Origin: Sternotherus odoratus
Lineage: Eukaryota; Chordata; Testudines; Kinosternidae
Length of the DNA: 64,000 nucleotides
Reading direction: 5' to 3'
Assembly: GCA_032164245.1 (NCBI GenBank)
Contig: JAVMKO010000003.1
Coordinates: 9,248,651 to 9,312,650 of the forward strand
Shown here: piece by piece, positions 1 to 11,689 of the stretch
Numbering within the stretch: position 1 is the stretch's first letter
Layout of the letters: the number at the start of each line of letters is the position of its first letter
Position numbers and translations under genes: made by a program
The notes under the pieces: model-generated
Database searches by the model: none
Told to the model about the DNA's origin: nothing
Seen by the model: the letters and a program-made list of their open reading frames with translations, nothing else

Positions 1-125
1 CAGAAGCGGGACAAATGTATACAGTATTTTGCGCTACAAGGTTTCAATCTGTACAGTCTCTAGCGGGATACCTATTGCGCTACATAGGGAAGCGCTACAA
101 ATAAACGCGCTATAATCTTCAGTCT
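1..125. repeat. Cluster of GCGCTA motifs
   Basis: Within the first 120 bases the motif GCGCTA occurs four times, three of them as GCGCTACA. CpG-containing hexamers are rare in vertebrate DNA, so the clustering is not expected by chance. It may be the edge of a dispersed element that starts left of the window. I do not recognise the family. Confidence 0.3.
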
Positions 126-1183
126 AACCATACCCATAAGGTAAATACATTATTCCTTCAATATTACCCATGCACACATCGTACAAAGATTCTCACTCTT
201 GTATAGATCCCTTCCACATTCCTCTTTGTGGGTAAATGCCTTGTAAGACATGTGTGATGGTGAAAATGATCGTCTTTACATACCAAATCTTAGCCATCAA
301 TTCTTTTTAATTGTATAAAAGCCTAGAGCATGCAATTGTCATTAAGGAACCTTCAAAATAAGTTGGCAGTTTTGAATCATCCGCTCTTTAAAGTCTATCA
401 ACCATCTCCAGGGAAGTTATTTAACAAAAATAAATCTGTTTCAAAGTTCCTGCTGTTCTGTTAGTCTTGGACTAGAGCCCAAGAGCACTGAAATGCTTTC
501 TTTCTTTGTTGGGGGTCAAATTGTGGTCCCCAACTGTAGCAGTACTTCTGATAAATATCCCCTTTGCTGCCAGGCAGTTCTGGAATGTAAAGAGTGTCAG
601 GTTTTCATTAGGGATAGATGGGTCATCCTTTCTATTAAAGGTGCAGCGTTTATAAAGGGGTCAAATGATGAAAACATGTTTTAATAAGTAGTGATGCAGT
701 TATAGGTGGTTCTAGAGACCAACAGGTTGATAGATGGTTAATAGCCCTCTATAACCACGTATAGCCATCTATAACTAACCTTTCTCATGTCTGGAAGTTT
801 TATAATATCTGACATTTATTAACCCTTTACACACTACTGAAATTGGCCCTTAAGTAAAGTGTGATCACAGTGATTTGAGAGCTAAGATAATTTCCTCCCC
901 CCCTCCACTTTGGAATGTTCTAACACATATATTATGCCTTCGTTCCGGGAGTGTGGTCACTGCTTTTCAAACAGAGGAGAAAGAGTCCCTGCTCAAGGGG
1001 GTGCCTATCTCGAAATACAGGCAAGTGTGCAAACAGCCAAAGGATGGGGGAGTGAGGAATGTACAAGTTTATCTTAAGATATATATGTATAAATAAGAAA
1101 TAAATTATATTCACGTCATTCTGCAAGCATCATTCAGGAAGTTTCCTATACGCATCCTGACAGAGAAGAATATATCCAAGATC
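126..1183. other. Unassigned AT-rich sequence
   Basis: No coding domain, RNA gene or recognisable transposon end was found. The short reading frames here (for example 493-684 and 875-1096) have no domain and look like chance frames. Short runs around 710-780 repeat the phrase ATAACCA/ATAGCCATCTATAAC in a loosely tandem way. Confidence 0.4.
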
Positions 1184-1250
1184 TATCAATCTAATCTAAT
1201 GTAATCTAATCTACTCATTTAATCTAATGTAACCTAATCTGCATTACACG
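1184..1250. repeat. Imperfect TAATC tandem repeat
   Basis: About a dozen imperfect copies of the pentamer CTAAT/TAATC, interrupted by GTAAT and ACTCATT units. It behaves as a degenerate microsatellite. Confidence 0.7.
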
Positions 1251-1274
1251 AATACTGTACCTTGAAGTCCCAGC

Positions 1275-1870
1275 CAAGATCCGGGTCCCATTTTGCAAAC
1301 TAATACTTAGCCTTTATCCATCACCTTTCATGTTCAAACATTACACCTCCCACAATCCATGCTTTCCCCTGTTCATCCACACCACTAAAATACTTGTCTA
1401 GGCTCTTATGTCATATCTCAATTACCGCAACATCCTTCTTTATGGTCCTGACAATTGCAGTCTTGCCCCACTCGGATCCATCTGGAAGGCCGTTGGATAG
1501 AGGCCTTTGACCGCTCTCTTGCCTTCTCTTCCTCTTCCCGTCTCATTCTTTGCAATCTCGCTAAACCCCATTCTCCTCTCCCTCCCCGTGGGCTACCCAT
1601 GCTCATGCCTTGATCATTTCTTTCCTGGCCTACTGGAACCTCCTTTTCTCTCTGGCCCTCCTCTTCTGATTGCTCTTTGCTTCGGTACATTCTAGCTGCC
1701 GTCACACACAAAAATAATGTCTCCTTTGCTCTTCTAGCTATTCCATGCCATTTTTTGGCCCCCTCCAAAGGGTTCTCCTTGCTCTTCATGTGAAATTCAA
1801 GATTCAGGTCCCCACTTTCAGTGGTCTCGGAACAACTGACTGACTGCATCTGAGCTCTCATTTTTTGCTA
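1275..1870 (+). pseudogene. L2-like LINE reverse transcriptase remnant
   Basis: The plus strand around 1395-1490 resembles the C-terminal reverse transcriptase part of L2-type LINEs, in the region that reads S-R-L-D-Y-C-N in intact members and is followed by a leucine-rich stretch. A second similar segment lies near 1600-1700. Frameshifts and stops break every frame, so this is a dead fragment. The 147-residue frame on the opposite strand is its antisense shadow and shows no domain. The family call relies on remembered L2 phrases and was not searched; another non-LTR family is possible. Confidence 0.42.
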
Positions 1871-2930
1871 GCCTCCTGCTGCATCTGCACCGCAACCAGC
1901 TCCCTTTGCATCCTCGCATCCTGAGTTAGAATTCAAAGGATCCTGTAGCTCAGCCTTGTGCTTGAAGGGTCCAGTTTTCAACACTACTCCAGCTACTTTC
2001 CACTGCTGGTGCACCACATAGCTACCAAAAGCCCAGTGGAGCCAGCCTATCCGGGACCTGGCGGGTGAAGGGGGAATTCTTGGGTAGCATAGGGCTAAAG
2101 TAGCAGCTTTGTGCCTCTCTACCTTCCCAGCCCAGGGTAGGGAATAGCTGGGATTTCCTCATGTCCCAACAATCCTCACCTGCCAAAAATCAGAGGAGAT
2201 TTCGGAGATGCTGGTGTTTCCACATCTGGTTCTGGAACCTTTGTTTCTCCTCTTGTGCCAAGTGCCGCTTGTCTGGACTGAAGAACCAGGGCTTAAATAT
2301 TCAACACTGCTGCCCCTCCAGACAATAAAGTAAGACCATTATGATGAGAATATTAAAAACTGATGTACTGGCACTGGGGATGTGGAGGGGAAGGTGAATG
2401 GTGTGTGATCTTGCTCCATGGAAACCAACAGAAGCTTTGCCATTGATTTCAGAGGAGCCCTGTTTTCTGCAGAGATCTGTAAGGCCCTTTGGAAACGGTG
2501 ACATGGTTGAAATGCTAAGTATTGTGATAAGAACGAGCCCACATTATGATAAGGAAAGACCCTTTGTGCACAATGGATTAACAGGGCCAAGATCATCCCT
2601 GGTGTCAATGAGTCCTGCTTCCATTGACTGGGGCTGTGTTCCCTGCTGTCAAGTGGTAATTATGAACCCCATTTTAGATACATTTTCTAACGGCTTGTAA
2701 AACTGCTCCCTGTCGCTTTATCCATCACGCTGCTGACATCTCCCAGAGAAGCACTAACTTGTGGCTGAGCGAGGACAGTCCCAGAGGAGGCCCTGATCCT
2801 ACAACTGCGCGCAACCCTGCTTAACTTTACAGACCATTACCCAGGGCTTCAAAGGGGCTATTCCAGGGTTTAACGTTCCACCCGTGCATAAGTGTCTTCA
2901 GGGTGGGGGCCTTCCTCCTATTCCTCCCCT
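1871..2930. other. Unassigned sequence
   Basis: Mixed-composition DNA without a recognisable element end or protein domain. Overlapping frames on both strands at 2300-2700 code for unrelated low-information peptides, which argues against a real gene. Confidence 0.4.
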
Positions 2931-3330
2931 AGTTCTCTCTGGATATAAACGCCATTTCAGTGAGCCGCTCGTTGCTGTTAATTTCAAGCCCGGGTGAAAA
3001 AGCTCAGCTGGCAGCGCGTCCCCATTGGGAGCCGACAAGCAGTTTACACTCACAGATCACATACAGCTGAGTGATGTTAAAGGGGACCCCCCCCCCTCCT
3101 CCAGCCACACGCGCTGCGAAATGATATTAGCGCTGGCTAATGGTCTGTAAATGTGTCAGAACTATGCCACCTAGTGACACCGATGCCCATCTCCTTCGGT
3201 GAAGTCACATTGATCGCACCACAGCAAGCCATAATATAATTAGTGCTAATTTGGTTTCTCGGTGGCTGACTGCTGCACAGCTCTCGAGCCAGCCACTCTG
3301 TGTTTCTCAAGAAAACTTTTCCGAATGCAA
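2931..3330. other. Candidate conserved non-coding stretch
   Basis: Apparently single-copy DNA of balanced composition, with several TAAT cores near 3230-3250 and no transposon signature apart from a C-run near 3088-3097. Such stretches in gene-poor vertebrate DNA are often enhancers. This is inference only; no coding potential is visible. Confidence 0.2.
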
Positions 3331-4449
3331 TAAGACCTTCATTAGGGCCTTTGAAAAAATATGATTGTTAACTGTGGGCTGCAAACAGTTTTTGTTGTTC
3401 TCTGGCTCTTCTGCATGGCCAAATGAGCCTGAGTGCACAAACCCTTCCCAGGAAGCAATGCACATTTGGAGTAGTGGTGGATTTCAAGGCCAAAATCCCT
3501 CCTCTTGCGCTCTTCACTTGAGCTGGTCCGGATTTTCTGATTAAATTTGCTTTTCCGCCGATAAAGGCCAATGTGTGGAAACAACAATTCTGGTGAGAAA
3601 GGGCAGGTGTGGACTAATTTCTTGTTTTGAAACATTTTTTAGTTTGTTTTGGAAATTAGCCAATGCCCAGTTTGCGACCTTTTTAAATGGAAAGTTCATT
3701 TTAAAGTTTGAAACAACTTTTCCTTTAGAAATTTAATTTCTGGTAAAAAATAAAATAAAAGAGAGATAGGATTAAAAAAGTCAACCTCGAAATGAAATGA
3801 TTTGGAATGATTGCAATGAACTATTTTGATTGACCTGGACTGATTTTTTAATCTAAATATTGGCTCGCCACCCCGCTCTATTTCTAACAGAAGAGACCAG
3901 CCAACCATAATGTGTGTTGTGCATTTTACTGGCTATTGCTGTAGTCCAGCAAGCAGACTGCCTCCTGAAATGGATAGTTTATGGGGAAGGATGCAGGCAG
4001 TCTCTTGCGGTAAATGGTGCCTGATAACGATTGGCATTGTGGTGAGCTGCACTCTGTGATGAGAACAGAGGGTTTAGCTGGAATCGTAGGGACAGGCGAC
4101 ATGTGGGACTTGCATGGACTCAAGGAAAGCAGGAAGTCATCTGCTGTGGATGGTGCACAGGCTTATTTTGGTACCAGGAGTGGCAGGAAGCCAGTAGCAG
4201 TGGGTGAGGCATGAGAAACTATTGCAAATCATAGGGAGCAAGCAGCTTTTCCAGGACAGCAGGATGTGGGGAACCACCTGGAATCATGGAGAGGAGCCTA
4301 TGTCCACCAGATGGATAGGGATAAAAATCCCTGAAACTATAGGGAATGACCCAGCCTCCATTATTGAGTGGTCTATGAGAACAGCTCCCAGTCATGAAGA
4401 GCTAGCGGTAGAGTTGCCTGTTGTATCCCATTTATGATGGTCACCATCT
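3331..4449. other. Unassigned sequence
   Basis: AT-rich from 3620 to 3900 and more balanced afterwards. No domain-bearing frame, RNA gene or clear element terminus was found. Confidence 0.4.
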
Positions 4450-4524
4450 TGGCTAACACTGGGTTTGACCCAGGAACCTCCCGAGCTGAAAGCATAAGTC
4501 TGTACAACTAGACCTAAAAAGCCA
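4450..4524 (-). repeat. tRNA-like relic, possible SINE head
   Basis: On the minus strand this 75-nt stretch begins TGGCT and ends AGCCA, which would pair as the outer acceptor stem. It contains a D-arm-like segment (TAGGTCTAGTTG) and a T-arm-like hairpin CTGGG-TCAAA-CCCAG. The T loop has 5 nt instead of 7 and two acceptor pairs are lost, so it is not a functional tRNA. It is probably the tRNA-derived head of an old SINE or other tRNA-related repeat. Confidence 0.35.
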
Positions 4525-5757
4525 GGTTTTGTAGATGGGAGCTGTCACAGACTCCCAGGTGCTACAATTCAGGCGGGGCACCGGTGGGAAGACATCGGAC
4601 ACATTGATCAGTGGGTGACCTGTTACTGATTTTGTCTTTTCTGATGGCTTAAATTTTGGTGCCCCCACACTCTAGATCTTCACTTCTCAAGGTGATGATC
4701 TGTCTCGAGCCCTTAAATAAAATGAACAAGAAAACCAACCCAGAATGACTACTAGACCAGAATAATAAATGCTTCCTGTTACAGTGGAACCTTGGAGGTA
4801 GTTATTCTCCCAATTCATATATATAATTCCCATTAATTGTGATGGTCCAAAAAAGGGAAGAAATATGATTTTTTCAAACCATTTTTCCAATGTTGAAATG
4901 TCAATATTTCAAAAATCCTGAAATTCCAAGATTTCCAACCAGCTGTATACTGGGTCAAGACACAGATAAACTTTTGTGGATAGCGTCAATATTTTTCCTT
5001 TAAAAAAATCTCGAAATTTGAACTTTCCATCAGCTCTACACAGTTCCATTAATGAGAGATATATCACTGATGGGAGAGTAGACATCATGAGGACAGCAAT
5101 GACAAGTTGCATTTGTGTTATATGTCAATAATGTTCTATTGTAAGCTATGTGGGGAAGAGACTGTTTTTTATTCTGTGTTTGTACGGGCCCTACTGCAAT
5201 AGGGTGTCGGCCCATGATTAGGGCTTCTAAGCTCTATTGAAAGACAAAAGTGAATTGTATGAGCTACAAGCCAAATCAAGTTAGCTGTCCCTCATAGTAC
5301 ATAAAGCTCCTGAAACTAGAACTTGATTATAGCTCATTACACAAAACTTTGGTCTACCTAATGACGTACATTTTCAAAAGTTGCTAGTGTTCTTGGGTGC
5401 CTCGATTTTGGGATACCCGTCGTCTTTAAAAAGGGGTCAAAGATTTGGAACAAAATTTATGTTTATGAAGTTGTCTGGTCTCACAAAGTGATATTTTAGC
5501 CTTTCCAGTCAGAAGTACAGTAAATAAAGAGGAAGAGAAAAGGGCAAAAGTTGACAAAGAAGAAAAGAGAGCAAAAGGGGAAGAAAAACAACTGGAATAG
5601 CTACATAGGAATTCTACAGAGGTCCATCTACCCCAATATTCTATGTGCAGAACCAGGTACTTCTGAGACAAGAGTGAGGCTTCCTTATTAGCTAGTGGTT
5701 TATGCCCTAAAAAGTGTTTATACCTCTTACAGCTTTATTTATAATCTTAATCTAGTT
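4525..5757. other. Unassigned sequence
   Basis: AT-rich DNA with a purine-rich stretch at 5515-5600. No family was recognised and no frame carries a domain. Confidence 0.4.
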
Positions 5758-5925
5758 AATAACATAAGAATGACCATACTGGGTTGGACCAAAGGTCCAT
5801 CTAGCTCAGTATCCTGTCTTCCGACAGTGGCCAATGCCATGTGCTTCAGAGGGAATGAACAGAACAGGTAATCGTTAAGTGATCCATCCTTTGTCACCCA
5901 TTCCCAGTTCTGCTTGGAAATGTAT
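5758..5925 (-). mobile_element. L3/CR1-like LINE 3' end
   Basis: In reverse complement this matches the 3' end of L3-type CR1 LINEs: the segment on remaining GGGAATGGG-like text, the GACAGGATACTG phrase, GGACCTTTGGTC, and the ATTCTTATGTT tail. Only the 3' end is present, as expected for a 5'-truncated retrotransposed copy. Confidence 0.8.
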
Positions 5926-6104
5926 AATCAAGCAAGTGAGGAAATGGGGCTGCTTTTCTACACCACGGAGAGTGTTGAAAGGCAGAGAAAAGTATATGTT
6001 CGCCGCTGTATATTGGACGACACACCAGTGTTCCCAGCAGCTCTCCACTAGTGAAAATTTACAGGGCATCTTTCCTCCCAACTGGTGGAGGAGGACGTGT
6101 TATT

Positions 6105-6265
6105 TAATGAAAAGAGCATCGGGCGGGGACTCCGAAAACCTGGGTACAAGTCCTGGTTGTACTGCTAGGTGACTTTGAGCAAATGATTTCATCACCCAGT
6201 CTTCCCATCTGTAAAATGGGGATAATGGCACTTACCTCCTTTGCAAAGTGCTTCAGGATCTTATT
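6105..6265 (+). mobile_element. MIR SINE
   Basis: The plus strand carries the MIR core (CTGGGTACAAGTCCTGG, then GTGACTTTGAGCAAATGATTT) followed by the diagnostic CATCTGTAAAATGGGGATAA and CTTACCTCCT. It is an ancient, diverged tRNA-derived SINE shared by amniotes. Confidence 0.85.
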
Positions 6266-6766
6266 ATTAAAGGCCCTGATCAAGATGAAGGGCCCACTGT
6301 ACCAGCATATGCAGGCTATACTTACATTGCATACATTTTGTCAGAGTCAGGATATGTGGAGCTGCACACCACAGTGAAAAGCAGATTGTGTCCACACTGA
6401 GGTGTGTAGGTAGACATGCCAATGAAAGGCCTTGGACAGGGGCAGGCAGCGGGGAAAGGCGTGGCAAAGTGATTGTATTTTACACACTGCTGAAAGGTGT
6501 GTGTAGTGTAGACGTGACCATAGTGAGACACAGTTTGTGCACCAGAGCGTTTACAACCTAGACTTTTCATAGCTTCCAGCATAGGCCATTCACTACCCAG
6601 TGGTTCATCAAAACCGAGGAGACTGTAGCACCCTACTCAATCATTCACATCACTACTTGCAGCACAAATATCACCTATCAAACTAGTCCAGTCCTGCTTG
6701 GTTGCAGGATCCGGCAGCTTCACCGCACACGGTGGTATAACTGCAGGCCAAGCTGTGATTCAATAG

Positions 6767-7366
6767 TGTGGCAGGGTGGGCTTGACCCAGCCTGCTGCCC
6801 CTTTAAGAGGGAGAAAAGCCCTCTGCAAACCTCCCTGGCAGGAAGGCTAATTAGCCACCTGAGGTGCAGGCCAATCAACCTGCATGAGTTGCACCTGGCA
6901 GCCTCCTCTGGGGAATATAAGGCTGCCAGGAAGGAAGCCCAGGGTGGTGGTGGTGGGGGTGGCATGAGCTATTCAGAGCTGTGTTTGTATGTTAGCTGGA
7001 CAATATAGAGTCTGTAGAGCTGTATAACTGTACGCTAGAGCTATCCAGAGCTGTATCTAAAGCTGTTTAATACTCACTCTGCGGGTGCAGTTGGGGAGGG
7101 AGTCCCAACTGGGGGTAGTGGACTCAGCCTCCCCCTGTAGCTGTTTAGAGTTGTATATTCAGAGCTGGATGTTAATGAGCTACTGAGAGCTGGATGTTAA
7201 TGAGCTATTGAGAGCTGGAGCTGTAGAGCTGTAACTAAAAGGACTGCACTGTTTTAAGCTGTATATATTGGTGGTGGGGCCTGCACTGTAAATTAAAGAG
7301 CACTGTTTGGAGCAAACAAGGGTTTCCTGCGTGTTCCTGAGAGGGGGGAGACGGCGGTCCATCACA
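6767..7366 (+). mobile_element. Solo LTR, unidentified Gypsy/ERV family
   Basis: A 600-bp unit begins TGTGGCAGGG and ends CATCACA, the canonical TG...CA LTR ends. It is flanked by ATAG at 6763-6766 and 7367-7370, a 4-bp target duplication. Inside are a CTTTAAGAG box near 6802, a TATA-like AATATAAGG near 6914 and a possible polyadenylation signal ATTAAA near 7292. No internal retroviral sequence adjoins it, so it arose by LTR-LTR recombination. Plus orientation follows from the TATA to ATTAAA order. It shares its TGTGG start with the LTR at 30.75 kb, but I cannot show that they belong to one family. Confidence 0.8.
7172..7223. repeat. 26-bp tandem duplication inside solo LTR
   Basis: The unit GAGCTGGATGTTAATGAGCT is repeated twice in tandem with a period of about 26 bp and one difference (CTACTG versus CTATTG). 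Other AGAGCTG words recur through the LTR from 6974 onward. Confidence 0.7.
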
Positions 7367-7370
7367 ATAG

Positions 7371-8294
7371 CTGTATCAGATCCTATTTACAACAGCAAAG
7401 CATCGTAATAACCAAAAGCACAGATCCTTATGAATATGTCAGTGGGATTTCCCATTATCTTTTTCACTGGCTATTAAATGTTTCTCCATTGCTGAGGAAG
7501 GAAAAAAATACTTAATTGGAAAAATTATGTTTAAACTTTATAAACAGTGCAAGCCCGAAACCCATCATTTTCACATATTTTACCGTGTCTCTTAGATCTA
7601 ATAGATCTCAGCTGACACACAGCATCATTAAGTTTAATTTAAGAAACGACCCCTAGAGAGAGTTAGAAATCAATTGAAGATGTGTTCTCAAGTAATGTTG
7701 GAAATATTAAATTGATTCACACTCTCCTGGGCGTGCTTTCCTCTTGAATATTCCAGCAGACAAAAATCTCTTCCATTTCTATCCCACATTTCCTCCTCAA
7801 GACTTTTTTAAAAAACAATATGAAATAATCGAATCGTCCAACAGTGCAATTCAGCCATCTCTGAAGTGGGAAACAGGAGCTGTTTAGTTGTGCAAAACAC
7901 TGAAACATTATTAACTAGAGCTGGACATATTATTGAACGAAATTACCCTCTTTTTCTGTTTGCCAACCATGCACGAACCAAGCGGGCTTCTTCAAATGTA
8001 CTGACTCTTCATAAGGATTTAACTGACTAGTGTGGTTAAACTTTGCTCCTCATAGAATATTCGCTTTGGCTACTCATTCTTTGTTGATTGTGTATGATTG
8101 GTCACCTAAGTCACATGGGCTAAACAGAACTTGCAAATGGTTCTCTCATTACACTAATTGATTGCATTTCCCTAGTTAATTTACCTTCAAAAGGTGTTCT
8201 CTCCTGCCAGACACAGAGATCCATTTCAAAAGGTATTTTTTTCTCCTGCTGATAATGGCCCATCCAAATTAATCAGCCTCTTAGAATTGGTATG
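7371..8294. other. Non-repeat AT-rich stretch
   Basis: Between a solo LTR and a dispersed repeat lies about 0.9 kb with no transposon signature or coding frame. AT-rich words such as AATTAAG and TTAATTT are common. It could hold regulatory DNA, but nothing in the sequence alone proves it. Confidence 0.3.
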
Positions 8295-8452
8295 CTAATG
8301 TACAACTTTTTTTTCTTTCTTTCTGTTTATATAAATACATCTTACTTCTGTTCCATTCTATTCATCCGATGAAGTGAGCTATAGCCCACAAAAGCTTATG
8401 CTGAAATAAACTGGTTAGTCTCTAAGGTGCTACAAAGTCTTCCTCATCTTAT
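8295..8452 (+). repeat. Dispersed repeat with hammerhead-like core (copy 1)
   Basis: This segment and 20610-20873 share the same succession: a GTACAAC start, a pyrimidine TTTC run, TACTTCTGTTCCATTCTAT, a GATGAAGTGAGCTATAGCCC hairpin and AAAGCTTATGCTGAAATAAA, then GGTTAGTCTCTAAG. It matches a very abundant reptile repeat tail that I recognise but cannot name with certainty; Penelope-like elements are one possibility. The hairpin is described under findings. Confidence 0.7.
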
Positions 8453-10565
8453 TCAAGTCACATGGTATTGTTCGTGGCTCCCTGATTTAATGGCTGAAGT
8501 GTTTTCAGTGAACGATGACTAGTGCACAAGGGCACATGAGCAGCAAAACAGGGAGAGGACATCAAAAGGACACTGAAAAAGGAATTACATTCAGTGAATT
8601 GTAAACAGGACTGTGACAGATACTTTAATCCCATGTGGTATCTGTGGGGACCCTATTGTAATAAATTTAAGTATCACGGTGGGCCTGGATTGTACACAGC
8701 TCTAGGTGGGAAGGTGATCACAGCTCTGCCAGGAACCAAGGACAGCGGGGGATGAATAAGGTGAATCATGTAGGTTGAAAACACCTGCAGAGAGGTACCA
8801 TCACCTTGGGAGGGTCACAGACACAGGTTCAAATTGAGTTTTCAGAAGCCAACAGACAAAGAAAGGGCTTGTGGCATGAACTGGCATGAAGTGGCATAGT
8901 GTCTTCTTTCTTATCCAGCAAATGACTCTCTGTCCAAGGGCAGGTCCCATCCCTGGCAGATGTTGGCCTATCAGACTCCACGTGTGGAAGATGGGGGATG
9001 TCTGGGACGATTAGTGTGTGTGAATTTGTTTGTTGTTCATATTATGTTTTTTCTCTAATGCTTTTGCCTTAAAAACAAATGTGCTTGCTCAGAAAGAGCT
9101 GAGTGGTAACGTGTAACTGCTGGTAGTGTACTGTTCATAGCTCTCAGAGAGAAAGGGAGCTAGTCTAAGGCAGGAGGGGGTGCAGGCTTAAAACTCCTAG
9201 TCAGAAGGGAGTGAGACAAGGGTCCCTGACCAAAGACAGGTGACGAATGGAAACCTGACACTTGATTTGGGCACTTCTGGGGTGGACCATGGAGCGGGGG
9301 GTTGCATGGGGGAAGATACAGGTGCATTGACCCTGAAATTATGACAAAGGCCATCACCTGTATTGGGATGCTTATAGCCCTGGGACTCAACTTGCCAGTG
9401 CGAGGGGTTCTGGGACATAGCCCTCAAGGGGGTAAGGCCTGCTTGGCACAATTTTTTCATCCGGAGTCAATTATTAGGAGGGTGTTTTTTCTATAGAAAT
9501 AGTTCAGTCGGTACAAACCCTAGTGTGGAAGCAGCTATGCAGCTCCCTGGTAGAAGCAATGCTGTGCTGGTAGAGCTGCATCCCTCCATGTGATGGTGGT
9601 TGTATCACTTTAAGTATACCGGTCTAGATAGTGGCATGGTTTTTGTGTGTAAATGGGCCCTAAGCCTAGACCAGCAAGGCAGCATGTGGTTTAAATCATG
9701 GCAGCTAACACAATGCTGATTTGTGGGGAGAAATGTGCTCCACCCTAAAGAGGTGACACTCCTTTCGGCTATCCATCTTGTCATGGCAGCCTTCCATTGG
9801 CATCTTCCAGCTCCAGTAAGCCCCTAAAGAAACCCTTCCTCCCCTCCCCACTCAACAATTATAACAACAAAAGATTACATTCACAAATTTTGAATTTCCT
9901 TACTGGTTCAAACATGTGTGGTCTAGGAATGGGAGAAAATAAGAAAATTGTATCAAAATTTGGGTTTATTTTATTTTTCTGTTGGTGTCCAGGCTTCTAG
10001 ATTGCTCATGGGTCATGTGTTCATGCTTCTCTCTGCAACTGTGAGGGTTAGAAATGAAGCTGAGATGTTCATGAATCAGGGTTGCTCAGGAAAGTCATCA
10101 TAAAATCATGAGAGCTGACAACATTGGGGAATTGCAGACTCCTGGTACCGCCAGCCACTGGTTGAGGTTGTGATTCAGTTAGGTGATGTTTAAATCGAAC
10201 TGACTGAATTGTGAAGCAATTAACGAGAGTTCCTTAATGATCAGAACAGCGTGGGCCAAAATTTTCAAAAAGAGGCCAGTGACTTTGCATGCCTTAAGGC
10301 TGATAGGCTTTGGGCCTCATTTTCAAAAGTTCACAGCACTCAGCTATAATGCCATTTGCAGCCCCAGGGGTCTGTGGGTGATCAGTGCATATCAGGACTC
10401 AAGTGTGTCAAGATGGAAAAAATCCAACATGGAGATGCCCTTAATTAGTTCCACTCAAACCTTCCCAACAAACATCAGGCATCAGGATTCCCTCTTTCAC
10501 ACTCGGGGAACCAGTAGAAGGAACTTGATACCATTGTTGGTGAGAAGATGACAATTTTGGTTGAA
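8453..10565. other. Unassigned, possibly old LTR-retroelement sequence
   Basis: No intact frame with a domain occurs. The part from about 8610 to 9450 (beginning TGTGACAGATAC, with a TAATAAA word near 8660) has the look of decayed LTR-retroelement DNA, but neither a pair of LTRs nor a target duplication can be seen. From 9500 to 9680 a phrase ending GTGTAAATGGGCCCTAAGC resembles short DNA-transposon foldbacks elsewhere in the window. The rest is unrecognised. Confidence 0.25.
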
Positions 10566-11689
10566 AAAAGTAATGGCGCTGGCGTAAAACACTTCTACGC
10601 GGCGTTTGCGTTGGTACGGCATGACATTTGGATTAACAAGCTAGATGATATACAATTTACATGGCACAAATTAAGTGGATTGAAAATGGGCTAACTGATA
10701 GGTCTCAAAATTTAACTGTAAACCAGAATCATCATCACGGTGGTGTGTTTCCCATAGAGACCTGCAGGGATTGGTTCTTGGCCCTACGCCATTTCACATT
10801 TTTATCAGTGACTTGGAAGGAAACATAAAATCATCAGTGGTAAAGTTTGCAGATGGCCATAAAAAGGGGGTGGGGAGGTGTTTTAAATAATGAAGAGGAC
10901 AAGTCACTGGTGCATAGTGAAGTGCTGGGCAAACTGTGTGCAAGAAAACAATATGTGTTTTAATACCGCTAAATTAAAATAGATACATATCTAGGAACAA
11001 AGCAGGTAAACTGTACTTACAAAATGGGGCTCTCTATCCTGAGAAGCAGTGACTCTGAAAAACATGTGGGAGTTGTGGTGGCGAATCAGGTGAAAATGAG
11101 CTCCCAGTGTGATGCTCTGGCCAAAAGAGCTAACGCGATCCCGGGCTGAATAAACAGGGGAATGCGTTGGAGGAGAGAAGTTATTTTACCTCTGTTTTTG
11201 GCACTGGTGTGACTGATGCTGTAATACCATGTTCAGTTCTGGTTTCCACCATTCAAGGAGGATGTTGGTAAATTGGAAAGGGTTCAGAGAAGAGCCACGA
11301 GAATGATTACAAGGTAAGAAAACATGTGTAATAGTGATGGAATCAAAGAGCTCTATTTACCTTAACAAAATGGCTTGATCACAGTCTGCAAGTATCTATG
11401 TGGGCAACAAATATTTACTAACGGGCTCTGCAGTCTAGCAGAGACAGATATGACATGATCCAACGTCTGGAAGTTGAAGCTGGACAAATTCAGACAGCAA
11501 ATAAGGCATATATTTTTGACAGTGAAGGTAATTAGCCACTGGAACAATTTATTAAGAGCTGTGATGGATTCTCAATCACTGGTAGTTTTTCAATCAAGAT
11601 TAGATGTTTTTCTATAAATACAGAATCCAGGAATTATTTGGGGGCAGTTCTACCGCTTGCCTTATGTCATACAGGACATCAGGTGCGAT
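10566..11689 (+). pseudogene. CR1 LINE, 5' part of split copy
   Basis: The plus strand holds decayed CR1 reverse transcriptase. Around 10735-10830 it reads through the region corresponding to the P-Q-G-x-x-L-x-P...F-x-I-F-I-x-D-L-E block, and further on through the GGTTCAGAGAAGAGCCACGA segment typical of the C-terminal RT region. From 11380 to 11660 it runs into the CR1 3' UTR (phrases such as AATTAGCCACTGGAACAATT). Many stops and frameshifts make it non-functional. A hAT-type element interrupts it at 11690, and the CR1 tail continues at 12043. Confidence 0.8.

Noticed and set aside
1418..1861. 147-residue charged minus-strand frame as a host exon
   Set aside because: Antisense of an L2-like RT remnant; no splice or domain support.
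4450..4524. Functional tRNA gene
   Set aside because: The T loop is too short, acceptor pairs are broken and no clear anticodon arm exists.
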